From the NCBI GenBank assembly GCA_017962005.1, contig JAGCWE010000053.1, forward strand, positions 1-43,984: 43,984 nucleotides of DNA, given 5' to 3'. The translations under genes and the position numbers were made by a program. The stretch's first letter is position 1; every line of letters begins with the position of its first letter. This document shows, piece by piece, positions 24,576 to 33,073 of the stretch. Below the pieces are notes generated by a model that ran no database searches, was not told where the DNA came from, and worked only from the letters and a program-made list of their open reading frames with translations. The stretch is from Paludibacteraceae bacterium (lineage in GTDB: Bacteria > Bacteroidota > Bacteroidia > Bacteroidales > Paludibacteraceae).

Positions 24576-26978
24576 TCATCCTGTTTTGGTGGATTTGAAC
24601 AAAAACTGTTTCAGCAGGGGCGGTATGATATTCGCCATTAGGACCACTACCGCCATACCTGTCAGCGTGACCGCACCGAGTGAGAACATCGCCGGATGGC
24701 GGGCAATCACCAGCACACCGATGCCGGCAAACATAATCACAGCGGACAGGATGATACTGCGGCGGAACTGCGGCAGCATCCTTTTGCCAGTGGCATGCTC
24801 GTACTGCAACCCCTCCACCACAAAGACAGTGTAATCGTCGCCCTGCCCGAAGATAAAGGTTGCCAGAATCACATTGACGATATTGAACTGCAGTCCGAGC
24901 AGATGCATGATACCCATTATCCATACCCAGCTGACCGCCATTGGGAGGAAAGCCACCACAGCCGCCCGCAACGAGCGGAAGGAGAGCCACAGAAAGAAGA
25001 ACACCAGCAGCGAGCAGACAAGTCCTATATAATCGAAACTGCCGGACAGTTGCTCCGCCAGCGAGGCATTCAGCGAATGGATGTCAAACACATTGCTGTC
25101 CGCCGAGGCAATGCCCCGCAACCGGTTTTCAGCCGAAGCCAGCCTGTCCTTGGGTACGCTCACGCGCGTGACAAGCGACACACGGGCAGTATCCTCCATC
25201 CAATAACCGGACAGCATATTCTCCGCCACCGGGCGGAAATAATCGAATGAGCGGGGAGACCATTCTGCTTTCAGCAGGTCAGCAAACGGAGCGAAAGCCT
25301 TTGGGTTGAAGCCTTGCCGTGATGCCGCCTCATTAAGCTGCCGCAGAACCGGCTCGCGGCGTGTCTCCCAAAAAGCGTTCCACCGCGCTATGCGGCGTTG
25401 CTGTTCCTCCTCTGACGGCAGCCACCGCCAAGGAGAATAGACCGTCTGTATCGCCGTATCGCAGGAAAAAGAGTTCGGATTAGTCGCCTCCGCCTGCGGT
25501 TCGACGATATAGACATCCGCCATACCAGTCTCACCTGCCAGAGAGGTGAAATATGCCACATCATCACGCTGCTGCGGGGTCATATAGTTGATATGGGACA
25601 CGTCAGCATCGAAAGACAAATCCCGTCCTACATACCAGAACACGGCGGTCAGCAACGCTATGCCTGCTATGGCGGCATAGCGCAAGGAAGTCTTGACAGC
25701 CGGAAGGGAGGCTTCCTGCCGGTCTGTCTCCTGCTGCATCAGTCCCGCCGGTCTCATCAATTGGGGCAGGAACAGGATGCTGAACAGGATGGTTCCGACG
25801 AGCATGGACGCGGCGAAGATACCCAGTTCACGCAAGGCTGCGGCATCAAGTGGTATGAGGGCGACAAACGCGCCCACGGTGGTTATGTTGCCTGTCACCA
25901 GCGGTGCCGCCACTTCCCGCAGCGTCTGACGCGTGGATGACGTATAACGTTGGTGGAAAAGGATATGCAGGGGATAATTGACGGCTATGCCGATGATGAT
26001 GCTGCCCATACCTAATACAATGACGCTGACATTGCCTGTTGTGAGTCCCATAACCGCCATCGCGAACAGCCATCCGAAGGCAATCGTAAGCACAATCAAG
26101 GGTATGGCACGCAGGTCACTACGGAAACAGTAGCCAAGGACGGCGAGGATAAGGATGAGTGCCAGTCCGACAGAGAGGAGGCTGTCACGGCGTATGCACG
26201 AGGCGTTCTCCACGGCAATGACCGGCGCACCCAATAAACGGACATCCGTTCCGGGGAAGTCATTCATTACGTCCTCACACAGCGTCTCCAGACCGCGCAC
26301 CAGACCCGTGTTCTGTCCCGTCTCTCCGTCCCCGTAGGGCGAGCGGCAGAAAGCGAACGCCATCTGTCCGTCCTGGGACAGCATATACCCGTCCATGGAG
26401 GTGAAGCGGTCGGAGACAGGCCGGAAATCACGCAGCGAACCGACCACAGGGGCGAAAAGCGAAAGGGGGTCGCACGTCACGGCGAGGTGCATAAAGCCGG
26501 AAACGGGCATCTGCATGACACGGCGGCAGTTGTCCACCTCCAGCGCCACCGCATCGGGTTGCGCGAGAACGGAATCCATACGCGCATAATCCTGCTCGTC
26601 AAGGAAGTACGGCATATTGGCATAGACCCACCGCAGCACGTCCATATATAGCTGCATGTCAATCTGTGTGGTGAGGTGATTGGCAATCACTGTGTCCCTC
26701 TCACCCGCCAGCGCGGCGAAACGGTCCACCGCGTCCAGCAGGGTGTCCGTATCCTCTCCCTCAAACAGGATGACTATCCGCTCCGCCTGACTGATCCGTC
26801 GGTAGTAGTCCATTGATTGTTTCTGCCGTGCATCCAAAGGCAGAAAGTCGGTTATATCCTCCTTGTAGTCCAGCCTCTGTGCCGCCACAAGGCACAGCGC
26901 GACGCACAGCAGCATACCGCCCCAACACATCGGCTTGCGGGACACGAAGAAATCATATATCCGGAGGAGGAACCGCAT
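24576..26978 (-). CDS. MMPL/RND-superfamily exporter (ApeM-like)
   Basis: An 800-residue membrane protein from the ATG at 26978, one base after the ligase stop; an ATG 24 bases upstream overlaps the ligase. An N-terminal membrane segment (about 17-33) and a periplasmic loop are followed by a bundle of about five helices (about 260-410). A second loop and a second helix bundle (about 620-790) follow. The second bundle carries F-G-Q-G-D-D-Y-T, the proton-relay-like motif of the family. MMPL proteins in aryl-polyene clusters are thought to move the polyene lipid out of the cytoplasmic membrane. Substrate is inferred from position. Confidence 0.9.
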   Translation of the reverse strand: MRFLLRIYDFFVSRKPMCWGGMLLCVALCLVAAQRLDYKEDITDFLPLDARQKQSMDYYRRISQAERIVILFEGEDTDTLLDAVDRFAALAGERDTVIANHLTTQIDMQLYMDVLRWVYANMPYFLDEQDYARMDSVLAQPDAVALEVDNCRRVMQMPVSGFMHLAVTCDPLSLFAPVVGSLRDFRPVSDRFTSMDGYMLSQDGQMAFAFCRSPYGDGETGQNTGLVRGLETLCEDVMNDFPGTDVRLLGAPVIAVENASCIRRDSLLSVGLALILILAVLGYCFRSDLRAIPLIVLTIAFGWLFAMAVMGLTTGNVSVIVLGMGSIIIGIAVNYPLHILFHQRYTSSTRQTLREVAAPLVTGNITTVGAFVALIPLDAAALRELGIFAASMLVGTILFSILFLPQLMRPAGLMQQETDRQEASLPAVKTSLRYAAIAGIALLTAVFWYVGRDLSFDADVSHINYMTPQQRDDVAYFTSLAGETGMADVYIVEPQAEATNPNSFSCDTAIQTVYSPWRWLPSEEEQQRRIARWNAFWETRREPVLRQLNEAASRQGFNPKAFAPFADLLKAEWSPRSFDYFRPVAENMLSGYWMEDTARVSLVTRVSVPKDRLASAENRLRGIASADSNVFDIHSLNASLAEQLSGSFDYIGLVCSLLVFFFLWLSFRSLRAAVVAFLPMAVSWVWIMGIMHLLGLQFNIVNVILATFIFGQGDDYTVFVVEGLQYEHATGKRMLPQFRRSIILSAVIMFAGIGVLVIARHPAMFSLGAVTLTGMAVVVLMANIIPPLLKQFLFKSTKTG

Positions 26979-26979
26979 A

Positions 26980-28287
26980 TCAGACTTCCTGTCTTTCGTC
27001 AATGAAGAGAACTGGTTTACGGCTTTGGGCGGGGAAGTTGATTCGCTGAATCTCGTCAGCGGGCAGTATCTCCACCGACGGGGCTACCCGCAGACGCGCA
27101 CGGAAACGGTCTTTCAAGTCCTTGGTTATATCCTCATTGTTGCGTGCCGCCGCCTCTTTTTTCAACCCGATGCGCACCACCACATCGTCCGTTCCGGACG
27201 TGGACTGGCGCACAACCACCACGTAGTTCTCCACGTATTCTGTGTTGTTAAGCACATCGTTTATGGCAGGGGGGTAGATGGTGGTGCCTTTGAGTTTGAT
27301 CATATTGTTCTTGCGTCCGATGAGAGGCGTAAGACGGTAACTGTTGCGCCCGCAGCGGCATGGAGCAGTAATCTTCGCTGCAATATCCCCTGTACGGAAA
27401 CGAAGCAGCGGCATCGCCTCCACGCCAAGCGTGGTGACGACAATCTCCCCGGGTTCTCCATCGGGCACGGGCAGGTTATCCTCGCCGATAATCTCAACGA
27501 TAATCAGTTCGGGATGGAGATGCCCGCCGCAGCCGTAGCCACATTCGGAGAAAGTGGCGGACATCTCAGTGGACGAATAGGTGGCGAACAACTGTACCTC
27601 TGGCCAACTGTCGTGGATACGCTGTCCCAGCAGGTTGAGCGAGAAATCCTGATTGCGCAGTCCTTCGCCGATGCCGATTATCCGTCTGACCGAACACTGA
27701 TGGTAATCAATACCGTTCGCCTGAGCATAGTCAATGAGGCGCAGAATGAACGAGGGTACGCACATCACGGTGTCAGGATGAAGCCGCCGGATAGTGGCCC
27801 ACTGCAGTTCGGGGATACCGTTGCCCACACGGATTATTCCCGCCCCCAGTTTTCGCAGACCGTTGAAATACGCCATACCCGCCATAAAACGCTTGTCAAG
27901 CGTGGTCATCAGCTGGACGATACTGTCCGGTGTGACCCCCGCGCAAGCGAATGACTTGCTCTCGTTGTAGGCGAGGCGTTCGAGGTCATGTTCGGTGCAT
28001 CCGAAGGTGACAGGGTCGCCCAGCGTACCGGAAGTGGTCACATAATCGATGATGCGCTCCTGCGGGCAGCAGAGGAATTCCGCGTTATGCAACTGCAGGT
28101 CTTTCTTCTCCGTAAACGGGAGTCTTGTCAAGTCCTCTATTGTCCGGACTGATGCCGGGTTGATGGCATTGTCGGCAAACATCCGCTGGTAGAAAGGCGA
28201 ATGCTCTGCCAGATAAGCCATCTGCCTGCGCAACCGTTCCTCCTGATATGCTCGTATACGCTCTACGGGTTCAAACTCGATATCCAT
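26980..28287 (-). CDS. PaaK-like AMP-forming aryl-acid ligase (ApeH-like role)
   Basis: From the ATG at 28287, 435 residues; ATGs at 28296, 28308 and 28317 are alternatives. All overlap the esterase end. The adenylate-forming fold is of the phenylacetate-CoA ligase type: the P-loop-like Y-V-T-T-S-G-T-L-G-D-P (about 82-92), ATYSSTEM (about 234-241) and the hinge-region LIGRKNNMIKLKG near residue 330. It should activate the aryl starter, here 4-coumarate or a methylated form, and load it on an acyl carrier protein. Cys-rich C-R-C-G-R near 315 is also seen in PaaK relatives. Confidence 0.88.
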   Translation of the reverse strand: MDIEFEPVERIRAYQEERLRRQMAYLAEHSPFYQRMFADNAINPASVRTIEDLTRLPFTEKKDLQLHNAEFLCCPQERIIDYVTTSGTLGDPVTFGCTEHDLERLAYNESKSFACAGVTPDSIVQLMTTLDKRFMAGMAYFNGLRKLGAGIIRVGNGIPELQWATIRRLHPDTVMCVPSFILRLIDYAQANGIDYHQCSVRRIIGIGEGLRNQDFSLNLLGQRIHDSWPEVQLFATYSSTEMSATFSECGYGCGGHLHPELIIVEIIGEDNLPVPDGEPGEIVVTTLGVEAMPLLRFRTGDIAAKITAPCRCGRNSYRLTPLIGRKNNMIKLKGTTIYPPAINDVLNNTEYVENYVVVVRQSTSGTDDVVVRIGLKKEAAARNNEDITKDLKDRFRARLRVAPSVEILPADEIQRINFPAQSRKPVLFIDERQEV

Positions 28288-29822
28288 CGGAGCCATTCCT
28301 GTTTCCATTGTCTGCATTCTTCTGTTCCTTTTGTGTCGGACGCGCCGAATCCGTGTCCGCCTGTTTGGTACTGTATATACTTGTGAGGCACGTTGTTCGC
28401 CGTAAGTGCCGAGTCAAGCAGTTCGGAATTGCGGTAATCCACCACGGGATCGTCCTTGCAGTTAACGAGGAAGACGGGCGGACAGTCGGGTGTTATGTGC
28501 CGCTCGAGCGACAGCGAGTCACGCATCGGCTGCCGGAACTGCCCCCACACGCCGAGTGCGCCCCGCCGCGAACGTTTGTGGCTGACAGGGCGACTCATAC
28601 TCACCACGGGATAAACGGGGCAGAGGAAACGGGGTTTGTAGGGCGTGCGGTTGTAGAGCCAGGATGCCATCGAGAGATGTCCTCCAGCCGAGAAACCCAT
28701 CACGCCGATTGCCGTTGTGTCGATGCCGTACTCGTCCGCGTGGGTGTAAACCCACCGCAGCGCGTCCTCCGCATCCTCCAGCATCCGGGGATAGACATTG
28801 CCCAGTCCCAGAACGCGGTAGCCGAAGATGTACGCGCTCACGTTCGCCACGCGATAGCGCAGCACAAAGGCGTTGATGCCCTGCGACTGCAGCCACTGCG
28901 CCACCCCTATGCCCTCCACTGGCATATCCAGCCACGAGTAACTGCCCCCCGGACAGACGATTACCGCCATGCCGGTATTGGTTGCTGAATCGGCAGGATA
29001 GGCGTACAGCCGCCTGTTACCATCCACATGATGAGGCAGCCGGTCAGCGGCTTGGAGCGCGCACACCGCGCCAATGAGTGGGAATAGGGAGAGCATGACA
29101 CTCCTGCTGACGCTGTGCCAGCAGCGGCGGGGCATACCATAGAATAGTGCAGCAAAACACAGGACGGTGTTGAGCAATGATATGCGAGCAAAATCATACG
29201 CGGGGCGGAAATGGCTGACGCGCTCCCCCTCAGGCGGATAATAGACCCTGACAGGCACACTCACAATCCTCTCCCCCGCCCATGCGGCGAACACCAGCAG
29301 TTCCAGTTCCGCTTCGTAGCGCGAGGTCATCAGACTGAGACCGTGCAGGCGGTCCAGCGGGTAGACACGCATACCCGTCTGCGTGTCGGGCAGACGCACA
29401 CCTGTCTGCACGGCGAACCAGAAATTGCTGAAACGGTTGGCGAAAGTATTGCGGCGTGGCATATTGTCCGCCGCGATGTTACGGTTGCCCACGACAAAAG
29501 CCTCAGGCTGCCGCCGCGACACGGCGAGCAGCGCGGGAATGTCCTCGGGAAAATGCTGTCCGTCACTGTCAATGGTCAGAGCGTGGGTGAAACCCATCTC
29601 CACCGCCTTGCGGAAACCCTGCCGGAGGGCATAACCCTTGCCGTAGTTCCTGTCAAGCGTGACAACGGTCACAGGCTCGTCCAAAGAAGAAAGCACCTGC
29701 AATGTATCATCCGTCGAACCGTCCACCACCACAATAATGTCGCGTATATGACGCGCCGTGCGGAGGATGACATCGGAGAGGGTACGGGCGTTGTTGTATG
29801 TGGGGATGACGGCGCAAATCAT
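28263..29822 (-). CDS. Fusion: GT2 glycosyltransferase + alpha/beta-hydrolase esterase
   Basis: A 519-residue protein. Residues 1-210 are a family-2 glycosyltransferase of the dolichyl-phosphate type (AVIPTYNNA start, DGSTDDT at 34-40, Asp86-Ser-Asp88 metal motif, then R-N-I/TGMR region). A membrane segment follows at about 215-229. A second hydrophobic segment at about 242-258 ends ALQAAD and looks like a signal peptide of a formerly separate protein. Residues 260-519 are an acetyl-xylan-esterase-like hydrolase: oxyanion PGGSY (291-295), nucleophile Ser378 in GFSAGG, Asp458 and His490 (GGHGF). The layout would put the transferase in the cytoplasm and the hydrolase outside. Its start overlaps the LolA-like stop by 4 nt. 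Confidence 0.85.
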   Translation of the reverse strand: MICAVIPTYNNARTLSDVILRTARHIRDIIVVVDGSTDDTLQVLSSLDEPVTVVTLDRNYGKGYALRQGFRKAVEMGFTHALTIDSDGQHFPEDIPALLAVSRRQPEAFVVGNRNIAADNMPRRNTFANRFSNFWFAVQTGVRLPDTQTGMRVYPLDRLHGLSLMTSRYEAELELLVFAAWAGERIVSVPVRVYYPPEGERVSHFRPAYDFARISLLNTVLCFAALFYGMPRRCWHSVSRSVMLSLFPLIGAVCALQAADRLPHHVDGNRRLYAYPADSATNTGMAVIVCPGGSYSWLDMPVEGIGVAQWLQSQGINAFVLRYRVANVSAYIFGYRVLGLGNVYPRMLEDAEDALRWVYTHADEYGIDTTAIGVMGFSAGGHLSMASWLYNRTPYKPRFLCPVYPVVSMSRPVSHKRSRRGALGVWGQFRQPMRDSLSLERHITPDCPPVFLVNCKDDPVVDYRNSELLDSALTANNVPHKYIQYQTGGHGFGASDTKGTEECRQWKQEWLRWISSLNP

Positions 29823-30280
29823 GGCTCGGTGAACTGCACATCGGTGAAACGTATGACTGTGACATCCCCTCCCGCCTCAATCATCTCCACCCGGTCAGCA
29901 ATCCGCGTATCGGGATTGAGCGTGATGCGGATGCTGCGGAAAATCTTTTTCAGTTCCCTTTTCTTGGGAATCAGCGTAATTGTATTGCCCTCAGTTGTGA
30001 CCTCAAACGAAGTCTTTGCCTTTTCAAAATCGCCCTGTATGCTCTCGCGGATCAGCATCACCATTCCCTTGAGTTGGGAGGACATATTACCCTTGTCCCC
30101 GTTCAGTTCCCATACGAGCGGCTGCGGCGAGGTGTATTCCCACCGCAGGTATCCGGGCTGCCGGTAGGTCAGTACGCCTGCACTCTCCTGCGGAGCGTCG
30201 AACAGCGGCGACTGCTTGGTCTGCACGAACTGCGCCACGAAAGAGCCTACGGCAAGCAATATGGAAAGAAGAACTGTCAT
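29819..30280 (-). CDS. LolA-like outer-membrane lipoprotein carrier protein
   Basis: A 153-residue exported protein: a hydrophobic segment at 3-16 as signal peptide, then the LolA-type beta-sheet with F-V-Q-T-K-Q-S and P-G-Y-L-R-W-E-Y near residues 43-50. The family carries lipidated cargo across the periplasm. Members occur in nearly all aryl-polyene and flexirubin clusters and are supposed to ferry the polyene lipid. It overlaps the glycosyltransferase start by 4 nt. Confidence 0.85.
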   Translation of the reverse strand: MTVLLSILLAVGSFVAQFVQTKQSPLFDAPQESAGVLTYRQPGYLRWEYTSPQPLVWELNGDKGNMSSQLKGMVMLIRESIQGDFEKAKTSFEVTTEGNTITLIPKKRELKKIFRSIRITLNPDTRIADRVEMIEAGGDVTVIRFTDVQFTEP

Positions 30281-30288
30281 GAGGTCAT

Positions 30289-30639
30289 TCAGTTAGCCAC
30301 GAACCAGCAGCCAGCCATAATGAGCAGCACACCCACCCATTGGGTCCAAGCCACCGTCTCGTGAAAAACGGGTATGGCGGCAATCATCCCGAACACGTAT
30401 GCCATACTTGACAGCGGATACGCCTGCGAGAACGGCCAGTTCTTGAGTATATACATCCACATCACTCCCGCCACGGCAAACGACACGCCGCAAGCCAACC
30501 ACCACCAGTTGGTCAGCTGCTCCAGCACAAACGACCATGTAAATGAAGCCCGTCCCATTGCCTTGAGAGCCAGTTTCATAAACAACTGCCCGCCGCAGAG
30601 GAACATACTCTGAACCAGCGCAAGGATAATCAGCCGCAT
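30289..30639 (-). CDS. EamA/SMR-like four-helix membrane protein
   Basis: A 116-residue protein with four predicted membrane helices (about 2-20, 37-58, 65-88, 95-114), the half-size unit of the EamA/drug-metabolite superfamily. Motifs include a helix-1 G-G-Q-x-F-M-K-x-A-L and a P-L-S-S-M-A-Y-V-F-G loop, the style of ArnE/ArnF flippase subunits. A role in flipping a glycosylated or undecaprenyl-linked intermediate for the neighbouring GT2 is plausible but inferred. It would have to work as a homodimer, because no second subunit is in the cluster. Confidence 0.75.
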   Translation of the reverse strand: MRLIILALVQSMFLCGGQLFMKLALKAMGRASFTWSFVLEQLTNWWWLACGVSFAVAGVMWMYILKNWPFSQAYPLSSMAYVFGMIAAIPVFHETVAWTQWVGVLLIMAGCWFVAN

Positions 30640-30645
30640 TGCCTG

Positions 30646-31038
30646 CTATTCTTCGTTAAACTCCGAATTTTGGTCTTGCAGGTGCACTACCACTATGTCC
30701 AACAACGGCAGGTCTAGATACTCCAGTGTGTAAGATACTTCGCCGTCAAAATCTTTGGGCATCTCGATAGCAACTCGCGTACCTCGGGTGAACTTTTTCG
30801 TATTGATGTCGCTGTCGCCTTTCCCTTTCAGTTCATACACACCATACACATAATCCCTGCTGTCATCCTCTTTAACTACGACAAGACGGCAACGGACGGT
30901 ATCCTGCGATGTTTCGTTGATGACCTTTATCTGATTGTATGAACTTTCGGGTCCTTCAACAGTGAATACAATTTTCGCGTTAACTTGTAACAAAGATGTT
31001 ACCATTAAAAACATCAGGATAAAAATTCTGTTTTTCAT
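30646..31038 (-). CDS. Small secreted protein of unknown function within the cluster
   Basis: A 130-residue protein. Residues 1-21 are a signal peptide (KNRIFILMF start, VNAK cleavage region). The remainder is beta-rich and charged, with the segment K-V-I-N-E-T-S, a Y-E-L-K-G-K-G stretch and an acidic C-terminus. There are only two methionines and one cysteine after the signal. I recognise no family. The reverse-strand gap to the ketosynthase upstream is 28 nt and AT rich, and the gene itself seems more AT rich than its neighbours, which hints at later acquisition. It could be a periplasmic partner of the LolA-like carrier. Confidence 0.7.
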   Translation of the reverse strand: MKNRIFILMFLMVTSLLQVNAKIVFTVEGPESSYNQIKVINETSQDTVRCRLVVVKEDDSRDYVYGVYELKGKGDSDINTKKFTRGTRVAIEMPKDFDGEVSYTLEYLDLPLLDIVVVHLQDQNSEFNEE

Positions 31039-31066
31039 TTTGATTAAAAATTAGAGTTAAACATTA

Positions 31067-32815
31067 TTATTGCTCTGTCAGTCGATATACATACGCCCGC
31101 GCTAAATTCATCGTTTGCGTACCAATGTGTTTCAGCACTTGGTCCCATTGTTCTACCTTTTCGTCAAACTCCAGTACTAACGCGTTACTGATACGTCCCA
31201 AAGCCATTTGGCAACGTATATCAGTCAGCGCGCATTCAAGCGACCGCTCTCCTTGAGAGTACGTATTGTTGTAGCCGTGACAACCTATGCGGATGGCTAT
31301 AGCGGAAGCTATGGTGTTGTGGGTGGACTGCATAAAGCTGGTAGGTTTGACATCCTGTTCCTGAGATTGCAGCATCCCTGTCAGGAATCGCATGGACTGC
31401 TCCATACATCCCCATCGTGTAGCGCAGACAATAGCATCGGGGACGTCTATGCCCGCCTCGTGCAACGCTTTGTGCGATGCGATGACCATCTTACGTGTCT
31501 GCTGGGTCATACGCCGCGCCTCCAACGGGGCGAGGTATTCCGATTGTTCACCCAGTGTAATCTGGTCCACCGATGCGACCAGTCGCATCTCTTCTCCCGT
31601 AACCGTTACTGCAGGCAATTCAACCGGTTCGGATGAAAGGACGAGAGAAGATTCGTTTCCGCCAAATCCGAACGCGTTGCACAGCACATAGCGCATTTCC
31701 TTTTTGAGCGTACGGGGATTGGGCATCACTGTCCGCCCGTCCGAACTGTGCCAATTCAGGTTGGCTGGCACAAAGCCTCTGCGCAGCGCCATAAGGCAGA
31801 ACACGGCTTCTATTCCTCCGCAAGCAGAAGTGGTGTGTCCTGTAAAGGCTTTCGTACTGCACACAGGGGGCATCCTGTCGCCGAACACGCGCCGCAAAGC
31901 CTCGGATTCGCTGGCATCGTTGTTCGGTGTCGCCGTGCCATGCGCCTTGACAAAACCGATGTCTTCAGGTTGCAGTCCCGCCATACCAATGGCGTGGGTC
32001 ATAGCCAGATACGCTCCCTCACCTTTCTCGGATGATGCCGTCTGGTGGAACGCGTCGCAAGCATTGGCATAGCCGCCGATGTAGGCGAGAATCTCCGCAC
32101 CGCGCTGCAGGGCGGACTCCTCCGATTCCATTACCAGATAACCGGCACCCTCGCCAAGATTAAGCCCTGCACGGGTAGCATCAAAGGGACGGCAGACCTC
32201 CGTGTCAAGAATCATCAGCGAGCGGAAACCATTAAAATGGAACAGGCTCATACTTTCGCTGCCTCCGACCAATACTGACCTGACAGTACCGGTACGAATC
32301 ATGTCCGCCCCTGTCATAATGGCATTGAGTGCGGAAGAACAGGCAGTGGAAGGCGTAGCGACAAAGGCGAACTGCGGACGAGAATGAGGTGCGAGATACC
32401 GCGCTATCGCCAGAGTGGATTCTCCTGCCTCGTGCAGCGCAATGGTCTCTGTATGAAAACCTTGAATATATTGATTCCAATATCGCTCAGTCAGATCCAT
32501 TCCGCCTACTGTCGTACCCGAAACGAGCGCCATATCCGCATCAGGTTCCAGTCCCGCCTGCGCCAATGCTTCACGAGCAGCAAGAATGCCAAGCAGCGAA
32601 GTGCGTGGCAGAACGGTTCCATCGGGTATCCCTATCATTTCACTCAACCGGCGGTCAGAACATTTCACCTCGCCAACAGGCAGATGTGTATGAACGGTAG
32701 GCAGAATGGCGGGCGCGGCTATGCCGCTCCGCTCGTTGAGCAAAGCCTCCATATTCGCCTCCCTGCCGATGCCGAGTGACGAGACAACACCTGCCCCCGT
32801 TACTGCAATCCTCAT
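31067..32815 (-). CDS. Beta-ketoacyl synthase fused to a KS-like C-terminal domain
   Basis: A 582-residue protein. Residues 1-398 form a full KS with Cys159 (TACSS), His292 (AHGTAT) and His327 (GHTTSACGG). Residues about 405-582 form a second KS-like domain of the kind usually encoded separately in aryl-polyene clusters as the N-terminal-type partner or chain-length-factor-like protein. It has Q-S-T-H-N-T-I-A where a cysteine would be, and no histidine pair. The fusion would couple an active KS with an inactive length-controlling partner. Its start overlaps the carrier protein stop by 4 nt. Confidence 0.85.
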   Translation of the reverse strand: MRIAVTGAGVVSSLGIGREANMEALLNERSGIAAPAILPTVHTHLPVGEVKCSDRRLSEMIGIPDGTVLPRTSLLGILAAREALAQAGLEPDADMALVSGTTVGGMDLTERYWNQYIQGFHTETIALHEAGESTLAIARYLAPHSRPQFAFVATPSTACSSALNAIMTGADMIRTGTVRSVLVGGSESMSLFHFNGFRSLMILDTEVCRPFDATRAGLNLGEGAGYLVMESEESALQRGAEILAYIGGYANACDAFHQTASSEKGEGAYLAMTHAIGMAGLQPEDIGFVKAHGTATPNNDASESEALRRVFGDRMPPVCSTKAFTGHTTSACGGIEAVFCLMALRRGFVPANLNWHSSDGRTVMPNPRTLKKEMRYVLCNAFGFGGNESSLVLSSEPVELPAVTVTGEEMRLVASVDQITLGEQSEYLAPLEARRMTQQTRKMVIASHKALHEAGIDVPDAIVCATRWGCMEQSMRFLTGMLQSQEQDVKPTSFMQSTHNTIASAIAIRIGCHGYNNTYSQGERSLECALTDIRCQMALGRISNALVLEFDEKVEQWDQVLKHIGTQTMNLARAYVYRLTEQ

Positions 32816-33063
32816 TTAGTACGGTTCTTCTCTATATACTCCGCCATTGTGTTGATGGAACGGAACACCTGTCTGCCTTCTTCCTTATCCTGCAGTTTGA
32901 TGCCGTATTGCTTGTCCAGCAGCATAAACAGCTCCAACGCGTCAATGCTGTCCAGTCCCAGCCCCTCTCCGAAAAGGGAATCATCGTCACGAATGTCAGC
33001 AGGTGTAATGTCTTCCAGATTGAGAGCCTCAATAATCTGCTGTTTGAGTAATTCTTTGTCCAT
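32812..33063 (-). CDS. Acyl carrier protein (second)
   Basis: An 83-residue carrier with Ser39 in the G-L-D-S-I-D motif for the phosphopantetheine arm and normal four-helix length. Residues after 60 are basic, unlike FabD-partner ACP. Two carriers are usual in aryl-polyene clusters, one for the starter and one for chain extension; which does which cannot be told here. It lies 10 nt after the previous gene and overlaps the KS fusion start by 4 nt. Confidence 0.9.
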   Translation of the reverse strand: MDKELLKQQIIEALNLEDITPADIRDDDSLFGEGLGLDSIDALELFMLLDKQYGIKLQDKEEGRQVFRSINTMAEYIEKNRTK

Positions 33064-33073
33064 AGTGGTATTA

